Positions 38,556 to 47,698 of a DNA stretch of 60,684 nucleotides are shown piece after piece (the stretch's first letter is position 1; the number at the start of each line of letters is the position of its first letter). The position numbers and the translations under genes were made by a program. The stretch is from Chthoniobacterales bacterium. Lineage in GTDB: Bacteria > Verrucomicrobiota > Verrucomicrobiia > Chthoniobacterales > UBA10450. The notes beneath the pieces were generated by a model that saw nothing but the letters and a program-made list of their open reading frames with translations, was not told where the DNA came from and searched no databases. The stretch spans positions 1 through 60,684 of the forward strand of contig JACDGM010000008.1 of NCBI GenBank assembly GCA_013815325.1. Reading direction: 5' to 3'.

Positions 38556-41500
38556 TTAGTCCTTCACCACCTCAACCTGCCGATCGATCACTTCGCCAGT
38601 AAAACGATCGATTGCCACGTGAACCCAGTAGCGTTGCTCGCCTTCCACGATGAAGTTCGTAAGATCCGCTTCTCCGGGCGCATACTTTCCGCTCTGCGCG
38701 ATAACATCGATGAGTAGATTCCATGTGCGTGTTTGAGTAACCGAAGAGATGGCTCGGCCGACAACTTCTCGCCTGGTCTTAACACTTTGATCGTGAATTC
38801 CACCTGAAGGGGTCGGCAAGGCGGCAAGCGGAACCGGCGTGGTTATTGGGTTCGGCGTGGGAGAAGGGCCAGTCATCAACTCCGACCGATTGCGCAGCGG
38901 AACGGCGGATGTCGCGGCAACGATATTTGCGGCTATGACCGGTGCCGCAGTAGCGGTTATGCCTGTCTTCGATACGGTGTCAGTTTGATCAAGTTCGTTC
39001 CAAATTGCTCCCGCTAAAATCGACTGCAGCACAGCGGCTTGGCCGGTGTTCAAGTTGACCTGCCCAGCAATCATCGTGGGTACAGGACCCATGGCGCTGA
39101 AAGTGCCGTTCGCCGCCCATAGTCCGATCCCATCGTTGATCGTGAAAACGTCGAGAAGCCCGGCATCGGCACTGTGATCAGTAAAAAAGTCAAGACTCTT
39201 CCAGGGCAAATCGCGAAATGCGTAACCCAGCTCAGCGACGTTCCGAAATGGCCGATTTAGTATAACGGGGTGGTAATCTGTTGATGTTGCCGTGGCTGTT
39301 GCGTAGTAAGGAGTCGATGATCCCGTCGTGGTGAGTGATGGGTCGGGGTAAGTGGCATCAGCCGGCCGAATAATCGCATCATTATCTGCATAGCTTGTTG
39401 TGACAGTGTTGCGGATGCTGTTTGCGTTTCCATCATTAATGCAGAATGTGGCTGGGAAGTAGGCAGCACTGGCAAAACGAAGAGGTACATGCTCTAAAGG
39501 ATTACCTGCTACAGGCGGACTTCCGTCAGCGGCCGCGCCTCCATAGCCGTTTGGCACAGTCGACGACGCGCTGGGCCACAAAGGATTCGTCATTCTCGCT
39601 GTGCTGGTTATGTTCGCATCGATTTGAAAAATACCGAAGCGCGTAGCGCGTGGGTCGGCTTTCATAAACGATGCCGGTGGACTCTGCGTAAGCTGGGTGG
39701 CAGTGAAGGCTCGAGGCGTCCCTGTGGAGTTTGCGTCTCTTACGCCAATGGGCGCGTCGTTAATCCAACTCATAGTGTCACTGATCCCTTCGAAATGATT
39801 GTAAGGAACGAAAACGCCTCCGCCAGTATCAACCTCCAACGTCGCTGTGAAGGGATGGCTAGTCGCAGGAAGGGCGCTGGGGCTACTAGCGCCGACTTGC
39901 AGCATTAACCGAGGGCTGGCTGTGGGCGTCGGAAACGGCGTGGGGGACGTGCGCGCGTCAGGCAAACGAAATCCGACATACGGAGTCGTGCTCGAGGCGG
40001 GGGGAATGGGAAGCGCGACGAAGGTTCCGGCTGTTGTTCCCGTCGTCGTGCAATTTGTCGTGTAAAGAGGAGCTGGCGAAGGCGCAAACGTCGCTGTGGA
40101 ATTCAGAGTTACGGACTGGCCAGAAGCGCTAAAGAATGTTCCCGTTGTACTATTCCAAACCTGCCCGTTACCGCCGGCAAAAAGTCCCAAGCCGCCATCC
40201 ACACGCAGACGAACAGCTGGTCGCGCCGGAGTGTTTTGATGTGGATTCCATAGCTGGAACAGGAGGTACGTGACCCAAGAGGTGGAATCGGCGGGATCCG
40301 TCCCAGAAGCTGGATAAATTTGTGTGATATACGGGAGGCTTTCGACGCCGTAGGCAGTCCACCAAGTAGCAGCCGTTGTAGGTTTGAACTGGACGCGGAT
40401 TGGAATGGAGTCGGGATCGGCTTGATCCATGATGCTAGCTCCGATGGACAAGATGTGGTGTGCCTTGTTCGACATATGGATGTCTGGGAAAACTGTCGCT
40501 CCCCCCGTCACCCCGCCACCTGTATTCTGCCCCAAAGAACCATCTAAGATTGTCGCCCGCAATACCTCGAAAAAATCGGGCTCACGGTTTTCCGAAACAA
40601 CGACATCAAGTCTTTTGATGTCTGAAGCTGGAATTCCTGTGGGAGCGCTGACCGGGTCGAAAGTGCCACCACCGTTAGTCGACCTCGGAGAATCATACAC
40701 CCATTGCTGGCCTTGGCTGGGCGTCGTTCCGCTGGCAGGAACGTAGGCTCGTGAGTCCCAAACCAAGCCGAAACACGTTTTGATGTTTGCAGCCGTTCCG
40801 GCCTGGATAGTGGAAATGGGCACACCCGCGGTTGTCAGTTGGGTGATAGCTGGGTCGCTGTTATTTGCCGTATAAACCACGGCGCTTGGGCCTTTATATG
40901 TGATCCAAGCCAGTCGGCTCAGTGGGAATCGTGTATTTATCAGCGGTTCTCCCACGACGGTTGAGGTGCCATCAAAGCGAGTAAAGGCGCCCGTGACCCG
41001 ACGACGCAAAAAGTTTGGATTAACGGCAGTCGGCTCGTTTGGTGAGGCTGTACTGGCAAGGAAAGCATAAGGGATGCTGCTCCCTGGAGGAGTGACCGGA
41101 GAAAGGGATGGTGAATTACTTTCCCTTGAGAAAGTGCTGAGGTACTGTAGGGCGTCTTGAGAGAATCTGGTTGTATTTCTGAACGCGATTAACTGCTGCC
41201 GAGAAAGAAACATCTGATCTGTTTGGCCGTTCACCGCTGGATAAGGAGCGGCACTCGGATTGGGCCACGGAGTAGGTACGGGGCTAGGATCGCCTCTTGC
41301 CTTCAGAAAGCCCGTCGGATTATTTATCACCGTATTAAAGTAATCAGTGGCTCGCGTCGGATCCGTCTGGAAATTGTTCGCGAAAACTTTAGGGGGAGGC
41401 GAGTTATCCGGAAAGCTGTTCGCTGGCTTAGTGGTTGCGTAGTTTCGCCACCCAACAATTCTGTCTATTTGATAGACAGGAGGAGTATCTGAGCTCGGAT

Positions 41501-42287
41501 TCGGGAGACCGTAATTCCCCATTACAGTTAAATCGGCAAAGGCGACAGACCCTTTACGGCCGGACTGGATTGCAGTGGTACCTGTGGGATAGCCAGCGAC
41601 ATTCATATCGAGCAATCCCCCTTCGTCGTAAATGGCGTACGCGTAGCGTCCGATCACTGAAGTGCTGGGCTGAGTGATTACCCCCGGCCCGTTACTCGTT
41701 AAGAAAACCCAATCCGGGGGAACAAACGCGGGGTCCGGATCGGTGCCGATCTTGACACCGTTCGATCCACCATAAATTCCTTGATCCCGCGGAATCAGAT
41801 AATGCTTGTTCCACCGTGCGGGGCTGATCTCACCCTTTCTCGTAACCACCGGCGACGGTGAGGGCGGTGGACCTGAGGCGACAGCAGATGCACGACTTCC
41901 TACCCCCGGGGGTGGAATCGCATCTGATCGAATACTCCGTCGAATGAGGTTAGGGAACGGGGTAGAGCCGGCTGGAGGTGTGCCACTCTTTTGGGGGAGA
42001 ATGTTGGCGTTAACTGTAGGAACATAAAGTTTGACATCGGGCGCTGGGGTAGGCGAGGAGCCATTGACGATTTCCTGCCGCAGATCGCCGATAATGTTGT
42101 CCGCCGCACTCGCTGCCAGCTGGTCAGCCTTGGATTGATTGAAGCTGGCCTGGGCCACCGGCTGGTCCGACGTTGCGCGCGAGAAGTAGGCGACGACCAA
42201 ACCAGTTAGGAGAACAACAAACGCGAGCACAATGATAAGCGCAGCAGCTTGCTCGCGCCGCAAAGAACGTTTGCGCAGCCAATCCAT
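38556..42287 (-). CDS. Verru_Chthon cassette protein A (giant GspK-like protein)
   Basis: The protein has 1243 residues. The N-terminus (RREQAAALIIVLAFVVLLTG) is a PilX/GspK-type membrane helix without the Glu5 of major pilins. A long Pro/Ser/Thr-rich ectodomain follows. Near residues 1073-1085 there is GQVNLNTGQAAVLQSIL, resembling the INVNTA..VL..L helix-hairpin signature of GspK, followed by ANIVAATSAVPLRNRSELM. It is last in the D-B-C-A gene order, as gspK is last in gspHIJK, and starts one base after the C stop. Family TIGR02600, function unknown. GC content looks lower than in neighbouring genes. Confidence 0.85.
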   Translation of the reverse strand: MDWLRKRSLRREQAAALIIVLAFVVLLTGLVVAYFSRATSDQPVAQASFNQSKADQLAASAADNIIGDLRQEIVNGSSPTPAPDVKLYVPTVNANILPQKSGTPPAGSTPFPNLIRRSIRSDAIPPPGVGSRASAVASGPPPSPSPVVTRKGEISPARWNKHYLIPRDQGIYGGSNGVKIGTDPDPAFVPPDWVFLTSNGPGVITQPSTSVIGRYAYAIYDEGGLLDMNVAGYPTGTTAIQSGRKGSVAFADLTVMGNYGLPNPSSDTPPVYQIDRIVGWRNYATTKPANSFPDNSPPPKVFANNFQTDPTRATDYFNTVINNPTGFLKARGDPSPVPTPWPNPSAAPYPAVNGQTDQMFLSRQQLIAFRNTTRFSQDALQYLSTFSRESNSPSLSPVTPPGSSIPYAFLASTASPNEPTAVNPNFLRRRVTGAFTRFDGTSTVVGEPLINTRFPLSRLAWITYKGPSAVVYTANNSDPAITQLTTAGVPISTIQAGTAANIKTCFGLVWDSRAYVPASGTTPSQGQQWVYDSPRSTNGGGTFDPVSAPTGIPASDIKRLDVVVSENREPDFFEVLRATILDGSLGQNTGGGVTGGATVFPDIHMSNKAHHILSIGASIMDQADPDSIPIRVQFKPTTAATWWTAYGVESLPYITQIYPASGTDPADSTSWVTYLLFQLWNPHQNTPARPAVRLRVDGGLGLFAGGNGQVWNSTTGTFFSASGQSVTLNSTATFAPSPAPLYTTNCTTTGTTAGTFVALPIPPASSTTPYVGFRLPDARTSPTPFPTPTASPRLMLQVGASSPSALPATSHPFTATLEVDTGGGVFVPYNHFEGISDTMSWINDAPIGVRDANSTGTPRAFTATQLTQSPPASFMKADPRATRFGIFQIDANITSTARMTNPLWPSASSTVPNGYGGAAADGSPPVAGNPLEHVPLRFASAAYFPATFCINDGNANSIRNTVTTSYADNDAIIRPADATYPDPSLTTTGSSTPYYATATATSTDYHPVILNRPFRNVAELGYAFRDLPWKSLDFFTDHSADAGLLDVFTINDGIGLWAANGTFSAMGPVPTMIAGQVNLNTGQAAVLQSILAGAIWNELDQTDTVSKTGITATAAPVIAANIVAATSAVPLRNRSELMTGPSPTPNPITTPVPLAALPTPSGGIHDQSVKTRREVVGRAISSVTQTRTWNLLIDVIAQSGKYAPGEADLTNFIVEGEQRYWVHVAIDRFTGEVIDRQVEVVKD

Positions 42288-42288
42288 C

Positions 42289-43308
42289 CTACAATGTCTT
42301 CAAATCGAAATAGCGATTGTAAATGCGAATCGACTGAACGGCTGCCCGCGGCATATCAGCTGTCTTTGGATAGGTGAGAGGGTCCGTTAGGACCTGATTC
42401 CATTGGGTTTCGACCTGGCCAATTTTGACGGGGCCGTTGCCCTTTTGGGTTTTGAAGTCTTCCATGTAGAGCTGCAGGTCGAGAAGGTTTGCATCCGTGA
42501 GCAATGAACGACTTGCGAGATCTATGACGGCGATAGTCACCGCGATAGCCTCCACGTCTACGAGTCCAATGCTCGCGGGCGCGGTGAGCGATGTCTGTGT
42601 TGGCCTGGCCGTCTGGTCCCAAGGCGAGTCGGTGAGATCGCCGCTTTTAAGGAGATAATAGTATTCGAAGCGAAACACCTGCGGCCCGATCGTCTCGTAA
42701 TCGCCAGGGGCGGGGGTGTCCGCGTTGTTGTTACCCATACTCGGCCACATATCCTTGATCAAGGTCGGTAGAAAAAAGACCGGCTTAAGCGTATCGGGGT
42801 TATTTAGATTCAGGTTGCCAAGGCCATTCCAAAGGAGGCCTTTGCCCAGCCGCTCTAGCTTATTATAACTTTGCGACGTGGAGAGACCATTTACCCGGTA
42901 AGCTACTAATGAAAGCGGACTTGGTGAACCTGTGGAATAGCCAGGGACCTGGCTGTAGAAACCGATGTAGTCGTTCAAGTCCGTCTGTCCTTGCTGTCCT
43001 CCTCCCTTTGAGTGATCACCAGAGTGGCCGGGATATTTCGTGTTCGTCGCTTTGAAATAGTAGTCAACGTCAGTGCGTTTTAACATCTGCGCGAAATCCA
43101 GCGCCATCCGGTCAAAGACGACCCTTGCCTGAGTGTCGCTATCAAAATGTTTGTTGCCAGTTCGCGTGACGATGGCGGCACTGTTGACCAACTGGGTAAC
43201 AATCAGAACTAGCAGAGTCAACACGCCGATTGAAACCAGCATCTCCGCCAATGTAAAGGCGCCGCAGCGACAGCGATGGGACACTACCGCGAATCGATTC
43301 GTCGTCAT
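42289..43308 (-). CDS. Verru_Chthon cassette protein C (GspJ-like pseudopilin)
   Basis: The protein has 339 residues. The prepilin peptidase site is CGAFTLAEMLVSIGVLTLL, with cleavage expected between Ala and Phe and Glu at +5. The body has LVAYRVNGLSTSQSYNKLER and FRFEYYYLLKSGDLTDSPWD, a GspJ-like arrangement, and VEAIAVTIAVIDLASRSLL near the end. ATG 43308 overlaps the TGA of gene B (ATGA). Family TIGR02599. It probably forms part of a pseudopilus tip with B, D and A (inference). Confidence 0.85.
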   Translation of the reverse strand: MTTNRFAVVSHRCRCGAFTLAEMLVSIGVLTLLVLIVTQLVNSAAIVTRTGNKHFDSDTQARVVFDRMALDFAQMLKRTDVDYYFKATNTKYPGHSGDHSKGGGQQGQTDLNDYIGFYSQVPGYSTGSPSPLSLVAYRVNGLSTSQSYNKLERLGKGLLWNGLGNLNLNNPDTLKPVFFLPTLIKDMWPSMGNNNADTPAPGDYETIGPQVFRFEYYYLLKSGDLTDSPWDQTARPTQTSLTAPASIGLVDVEAIAVTIAVIDLASRSLLTDANLLDLQLYMEDFKTQKGNGPVKIGQVETQWNQVLTDPLTYPKTADMPRAAVQSIRIYNRYFDLKTL

Positions 43309-43775
43309 CGGTTAATTGCGACAAACGTTTCTACCTTTCCAGATGCGCTTGTCGAATCGACTTGCGCGGGCCAGGTAACCTTGATGTCTGCCAGCGACGT
43401 TGTTGCTACGGGCGGGGCGATATAGGAGATGGTTGCTCTCAAAGTCGCGTCCGTCGGGACACTCCCCTGGTTCGTAGAGCCAGTCTGGATTCCTTCATTT
43501 GTGAAATAGAGCTTGTCGGGAGTGGGGTTCCAACGGCCATGTATCCCAAACTGCTTCGAGACCTGCCCCGGGGGCAGTCGGGCGCCGGCGCTCAAGTCGG
43601 CTGTAATCTGAGAGATAATCGCGTTGGCCTTTGTCTGTTCGACAGCGGTCTGCTGACTCTTCAATCCCACTGGCATCAAGCCGAAAACCGCAAGGAGACA
43701 AAACGCTGCAATACCGATGGCCAGGGTCACTTCGACGAGGGAAAAGGCCCCGAAAGGTCGAGACGGAAGATTCAT
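43305..43775 (-). CDS. Verru_Chthon cassette protein B (GspI-like pseudopilin)
   Basis: The protein has 156 residues. The prepilin motif is FGAFSLVEVTLAIGIAAFCL followed by GLMPVGLKSQQTAVEQT, which is GspI/PilV-like. The remainder is a small domain with NQGSVPTDATLRATISY. Its ATG overlaps the TGA of gene D and its TGA overlaps the ATG of gene C, so the genes are translationally coupled. Family TIGR02598. Confidence 0.85.
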   Translation of the reverse strand: MNLPSRPFGAFSLVEVTLAIGIAAFCLLAVFGLMPVGLKSQQTAVEQTKANAIISQITADLSAGARLPPGQVSKQFGIHGRWNPTPDKLYFTNEGIQTGSTNQGSVPTDATLRATISYIAPPVATTSLADIKVTWPAQVDSTSASGKVETFVAINR

Positions 43776-44620
43776 TGCCTATAGATTTTCACGTTGCCAC
43801 CTACACCACTGATTTGAATCGCGACGACATTCGTCGCGTTGTTATCAACTGTGTTGCCGTGAGTTGGGCGCAAACCAATTTCCACAACATGCCTTAGATC
43901 ATAGGTGCTATTCATGTTTGCTTCGCCGCGAGGGTCGAACCGGATAGTCTTGTAGAACGTGTAACTTTGTGCGGCGAAATTGAACTGGGTTTTATCGCTG
44001 CTATCGCTGCTGACTCTATTGTAATGATCGGCTGGTGGGACGATTGACGCGTTCTCCGTATAAGGGAGGCCAGATCTGGCGGCGAGGCTACTTGCCGCGG
44101 GCGTTGGATTCGGAGTAGGCGACGGCGGAGCGCCAATATCAGCCATGTGCAGCCCTTCGATCCTCGTTAACTTGCCTATTTGTTTGATACTACCTGAAGG
44201 AAGTGCCGCGGATGTGGCATCGTTGTCGAAGATTTTGGTGCCGTCGATTGAAAAAACTGTAGTCGTGAGCAGTCGGCCTTTTCCGGGATAGGGCGGGGCA
44301 GAATTAGTCGGAACGGCCGCTGTGGAATCTTCTTCGTAAAATCCAACCCACGTATAGGTGTTGTTCGCCATCGCGTAAGTACGCGCTTGATCGAGGATGC
44401 CTTTAATCGTGTAGGCAGCGCTAGTAACGTCTCCAGCGCTTTTCAGACTCGTAAAGGCGGGAGCGAGCAGAACCATCAGGAGTAGGACGATCCCCATGAC
44501 AACGAGCATCTCGACCAAGGTGAAGGCGCTGAAACGCCGGGCCAGTGATGAGTGACGAGTGATGAGTGATGAGTAGGGCGGAGAGCGCGTAAGAGAGAGT
44601 TCTTGCGACGACGTTGGCAT
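43772..44620 (-). CDS. Verru_Chthon cassette protein D (GspH-like pseudopilin)
   Basis: The protein has 282 residues. The prepilin site FSAFTLVEMLVVMGIVLLLM lies unusually far in, after a ~33-residue leader containing SSLITRHSSL, encoded by repeats of CACTCATC and relatives; the true start may be later. The body fits GspH/FimT: AAYTIKGILDQARTYAMANN and FYKTIRFDPRGEAN. It is the first gene of the cassette. Family TIGR02596. Prepilin peptidase and the secretion ATPase are not in this window. Confidence 0.83.
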   Translation of the reverse strand: MPTSSQELSLTRSPPYSSLITRHSSLARRFSAFTLVEMLVVMGIVLLLMVLLAPAFTSLKSAGDVTSAAYTIKGILDQARTYAMANNTYTWVGFYEEDSTAAVPTNSAPPYPGKGRLLTTTVFSIDGTKIFDNDATSAALPSGSIKQIGKLTRIEGLHMADIGAPPSPTPNPTPAASSLAARSGLPYTENASIVPPADHYNRVSSDSSDKTQFNFAAQSYTFYKTIRFDPRGEANMNSTYDLRHVVEIGLRPTHGNTVDNNATNVVAIQISGVGGNVKIYRQ

Positions 44621-44707
44621 GGCGGGGATTCCAAGCTTGAGGCTTTTCCGAGCTTAACGGGGTTCGGCTTGATTAAGAAGAGAATTTTAACCGGCGATTT
44701 GAAAGTC

Positions 44708-44735
44708 CGGCCGTTGCTTCCCATCCGTTACGGCC
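44708..44735 (-). promoter_or_regulatory. shared upstream motif, copy 2 (unassigned)
   Basis: On the minus strand GGCCGTAACGGATGGGAAGC then AACGGCCGGAC. The ends GGCCGT and ACGGCC can form a 6-bp stem, with the shared core in the loop. It lies ~90 bases upstream of Verru_Chthon D. The core TAACGGATnnGAAGCAACGG is shared with 32505-32530 upstream of a lipoprotein gene. Confidence 0.35.
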
Positions 44736-44768
44736 AGGATGTCACGCATGCTGCGCGCAGCGCCGGCA

Positions 44769-45428
44769 TCACACGCCGCGTAGCGTCGGCGTCCAGATGA
44801 ACTTGTGCATCTGGAGCTGGAAACGCACCGGGAGATGATCCTCCAGGATCCATTCGACAATCTCGCGCGGATCGATCCGGCCAAAGATGGGAGAGAAGAG
44901 CACCGCGCGACATCGCTCGGCCAGGCGATGCTCCTGCACTTTTTCGCGCGACCATTCGTAATCTTCGCGCGAGCCGATGACGAACTTCACTTCGTCGCGC
45001 TCCGTCAGGTGCTCGATATTCGAGAGCAAATTGCGCGCGACTTCGCCGCTCCCCGGCGTTTTGAGATCCATGATCCGATGGACGCGCGGATCGACCGGTG
45101 AGATGTCGTGCGCGCCGCTCGTCTCGAGCAGAACCGTGCGGCTGGCATCGGCCAGCAGCGTCATGAGCGGCAGCACATTTTTCTGCAACAACGGCTCGCC
45201 CCCGGTGATCTCCACGAGCGGGCAATCGTGCAGCGCGACCGCCTCCACGATCTCGCCTAACGACTGCTTCTTCCCCTCGTAAAAGGCATATTCGGTGTCG
45301 CAATAGGTGCAGCGCAGGTCGCAAAACGTCAGCCGGACGAAGACGCAGGGCAGGCCCGCCCAAGTGCTCTCCCCTTGCACCGAGAAATAAATTTCGTTGA
45401 TCGTCAGCTTCTTTTCGCGATCGGACAT
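44769..45428 (-). CDS. queE: 7-carboxy-7-deazaguanine synthase
   Basis: The protein has 219 residues. It is a radical SAM enzyme of queuosine/7-deazaguanine synthesis, converting carboxytetrahydropterin to CDG. The cluster cysteines are in FCDLRCTYCDTEY (CxxxCxxC with conserved spacing); YFSVQGESTWAGLPCVFVR, EITGGEPLLQK and MDLKTPGSGE are QueE-type. ATG 45428. The octamer at 45256 encodes QSLGEIV. No other que gene is adjacent. Confidence 0.92.
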   Translation of the reverse strand: MSDREKKLTINEIYFSVQGESTWAGLPCVFVRLTFCDLRCTYCDTEYAFYEGKKQSLGEIVEAVALHDCPLVEITGGEPLLQKNVLPLMTLLADASRTVLLETSGAHDISPVDPRVHRIMDLKTPGSGEVARNLLSNIEHLTERDEVKFVIGSREDYEWSREKVQEHRLAERCRAVLFSPIFGRIDPREIVEWILEDHLPVRFQLQMHKFIWTPTLRGV

Positions 45429-45485
45429 GCGATTTGAGAGAAAGTTCTCCGCGTCACTCGAAAGCTGTCAACGTAACCCGCTCCG

Positions 45486-46316
45486 ATGCAAAACCGAATT
45501 GATGCTTGTTTCGAGAAAATCCGCGGGCGGGGGGAGCAAGCATTCATCGCCTATATCGCGGCGGGCGATCCGAGCCTCGCCCGGACGGTCGAGCTGGTGC
45601 TCGCACTCGAAAAGTGCGGAACGGACATCGTTGAACTAGGTGTCCCATTTTCCGACCCGCTGGCTGACGGCATCGTAAATCAGCTGGCCGCGCAGCGCGC
45701 GCTGGAAGGGGGCGCAACCGTGCGTGGGGTGCTCGATTGCGTGCGCGCCGTGCGCCAGTCGTCGCAAGTCCCGATCGTTCTCTACACCTATCTCAACCCG
45801 ATTTTTCAATTCGGCTTCGAGAAGTTTCACCACGCCGCTGCAGCGGCCGGCGTCGATGGCTTGCTCATTCTCGATCTCCCGCCCGAGGAAGAACGGCCTA
45901 ACGAAATGCGCTCGCCTAACGAGATCAGACACATCCGCCTCGTCGCGCCGACGACGCCGCCGGCGCGCATGGCCCAGCTCACGGCCGGCGCGGGCGGTTT
46001 TATCTATTACGTCTCGCGCGAAGGAGTCACTGGCGAGCAAACGAACGTGGTTGCATCGCTCGGGGAACGGATCGCTCTCATCCGCGCACGGACTGATCTG
46101 CCGGTGGCGGTTGGCTTCGGCATTTCCAGCGCCGAACAGGTGCGAGAGGTGGCGCGAGTAGCCGATGCCGTGGTTGTAGGGAGCGCGATTGTTCGCCAGA
46201 TCGCGGAGCATGGGAAAAGCGACGATCTGCTAAGCGTCGTCAGCGAATTCGTTAGGCCGCTGAGCGCGGCGACCAAACCGCGCTCGCCCGAGTCTACATC
46301 TGCACCTCCAGATTGA
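45486..46316 (+). CDS. trpA: tryptophan synthase alpha subunit
   Basis: The protein has 276 residues. It releases glyceraldehyde-3-phosphate from indole-3-glycerol phosphate. AFIAYIAAGDPSLARTVELV, DIVELGVPFSDPLADGIVNQ (catalytic Glu and Asp), VPIVLYTYLNPIFQFG and GFIYYVSREGVTGEQ are the family signatures. It is divergent from queE with 57 bases between starts, so the promoters overlap. trpB is not adjacent. Two octamers occur 18 bases apart (45897, 45915). Confidence 0.93.
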   Translation: MQNRIDACFEKIRGRGEQAFIAYIAAGDPSLARTVELVLALEKCGTDIVELGVPFSDPLADGIVNQLAAQRALEGGATVRGVLDCVRAVRQSSQVPIVLYTYLNPIFQFGFEKFHHAAAAAGVDGLLILDLPPEEERPNEMRSPNEIRHIRLVAPTTPPARMAQLTAGAGGFIYYVSREGVTGEQTNVVASLGERIALIRARTDLPVAVGFGISSAEQVREVARVADAVVVGSAIVRQIAEHGKSDDLLSVVSEFVRPLSAATKPRSPESTSAPPD

Positions 46317-46385
46317 CTTACACTTGGTAAGCCCGCCCTCGCCCGCCCTCCGGCGTGGCTTGCGGCGATATTCGGATTTCGAATT

Positions 46386-47399
46386 TCAGTCCTCCGGTCT
46401 TCCATCCAGCAACGGCTCGCACAGCAACGTCTCCGCTCCGTTCTCAGTGCAGACGGCGTAGTGCGCGCCCGGATACATGGAGACGCCGGCAAATTCTCCG
46501 CGCACATTCAGGGCGTAGAAGTTCAAGCCGAAGTTTGGAAGTCCGCGCGCATTGAGCAGCCGCGGCTCGACGGTGTTCTGCTGGACGCGACGAGCGGCTT
46601 CCAGTGCAGCATCTTTCGGATGCATCCCGCGCCGCATGTTTTCCACGATGAGGAACGAGGAGACGCTGAAGAGATTCGATTCGCCGCGACCAGTCGAACC
46701 GGCGGCGCCGACTTCGCCGTCAACGTAGAGACCGGCTCCAAAAATCGGCGAATCGCCCGCGCGCCCGGGCATCTTCCAAGCCGTCCCGCTGGTCGTCGTG
46801 ACGCCGCAGATTTCGCCGCGGGCGTTGATCCCGTTGCAGTTGATCGTGCCGTAAATGTGCTGCGGATCGATCAACCCTTCGGCCACTAATTCCTGCATCA
46901 CGCGATGGCTCGCGGCGGCGCGCGCTTCCCCATCGAGATCGCCCGCCAGCGCGACCCGGCGTTTCCACTCCTGCCAAATTTCCCTCGAATTCTTCGAGTT
47001 CAGATCGTCCTCGATCTCGAAGTCTTGCGCGCGCGCAAACGCCTGCGCTCCGCGGCCCACGAGCAGGTGATGCGGCGTTTTTTCCATGACTGCCTTTGCG
47101 ACCAGCGAAGGCGTCCGCACGCCTTCCAGTGCCGCGACCGCACCGGCGCGTTTTGCCGGTCCGTGCATGACGGAGGCGTCGAGCTGCAACACGCCTTCCT
47201 CGTTAGGCAAACTCCCGTAGCCGACGCTCGTCTCCTCCGGATCGAGCTCGTTAAGGTTCACACCCGCGATCAGTGCATCGAGCACGTCGGCGCCGGCGAT
47301 TATTTCGGCAAAGGCTTTCTCTACGCAGGTCAGGTCGCCGCCGTTGCGAAAGCGATTCCCATTTGCGGAGGCGATGACGACGGGGTGAATCGAATTCAT
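46386..47399 (-). CDS. N4-(beta-N-acetylglucosaminyl)-L-asparaginase / isoaspartyl peptidase family (Ntn hydrolase)
   Basis: The protein has 337 residues. It is a self-cleaving Ntn hydrolase of family T2. YGSLPNEEGVLQLDASVMHG is the substrate region, and YGTINCNGINARGEICGVTT holds the Thr that would become the N-terminal nucleophile after autocleavage (about residue 190). KMPGRAGDSPIFGAGLYVD and GAAGSTGRGE follow as in glycosylasparaginases. The expected reaction is release of aspartate from beta-linked asparagine derivatives. No signal peptide is evident. Confidence 0.87.
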   Translation of the reverse strand: MNSIHPVVIASANGNRFRNGGDLTCVEKAFAEIIAGADVLDALIAGVNLNELDPEETSVGYGSLPNEEGVLQLDASVMHGPAKRAGAVAALEGVRTPSLVAKAVMEKTPHHLLVGRGAQAFARAQDFEIEDDLNSKNSREIWQEWKRRVALAGDLDGEARAAASHRVMQELVAEGLIDPQHIYGTINCNGINARGEICGVTTTSGTAWKMPGRAGDSPIFGAGLYVDGEVGAAGSTGRGESNLFSVSSFLIVENMRRGMHPKDAALEAARRVQQNTVEPRLLNARGLPNFGLNFYALNVRGEFAGVSMYPGAHYAVCTENGAETLLCEPLLDGRPED

Positions 47400-47698
47400 A
47401 ACTGCTAATCCGATTCAGCGAATAAAAGGCAAGTGTTTCCACCAGCCGCTGAACGGACCGCAGCCCGGCGGGGATGCTTGATGTGTAAGGGATGAACGAC
47501 CGGCCGTCTCGGGGCGCGAAGCAGGGACAGTCGGAGCGCCGGGCCAGGTCCTCTGCTGAATACGATCAGATCAAGCTCCCCAATGAAGACGGTCCCATCG
47601 GAAACCATTCTCCGATGGGACCGAAGTTGGCTTGTTCGTCCGGGGTTTAAGGAGGCCGGTCCTCCGGAACAGCCAGCGATCCTTTGCCGGTGCCTCTT
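47400..47698. other. intergenic region with a perfect 12-bp hairpin
   Basis: There is no gene. GGTCCCATCGGA (47591-47602) and TCCGATGGGACC (47611-47622) form a perfect 12-bp stem with an 8-base loop, downstream of the secreted-protein gene. On the minus strand it is followed by GTCTTCATT, a weak U-rich run, so it may be a terminator. Confidence 0.5.

Noticed and set aside
44520..44590. Near-tandem CACTCATC/CACTCGTC repeats at the start of Verru_Chthon D, considered as a CRISPR or microsatellite
   Set aside because: Units are about 8-10 bases without spacers; this is a short low-complexity stretch in the leader, not an array.
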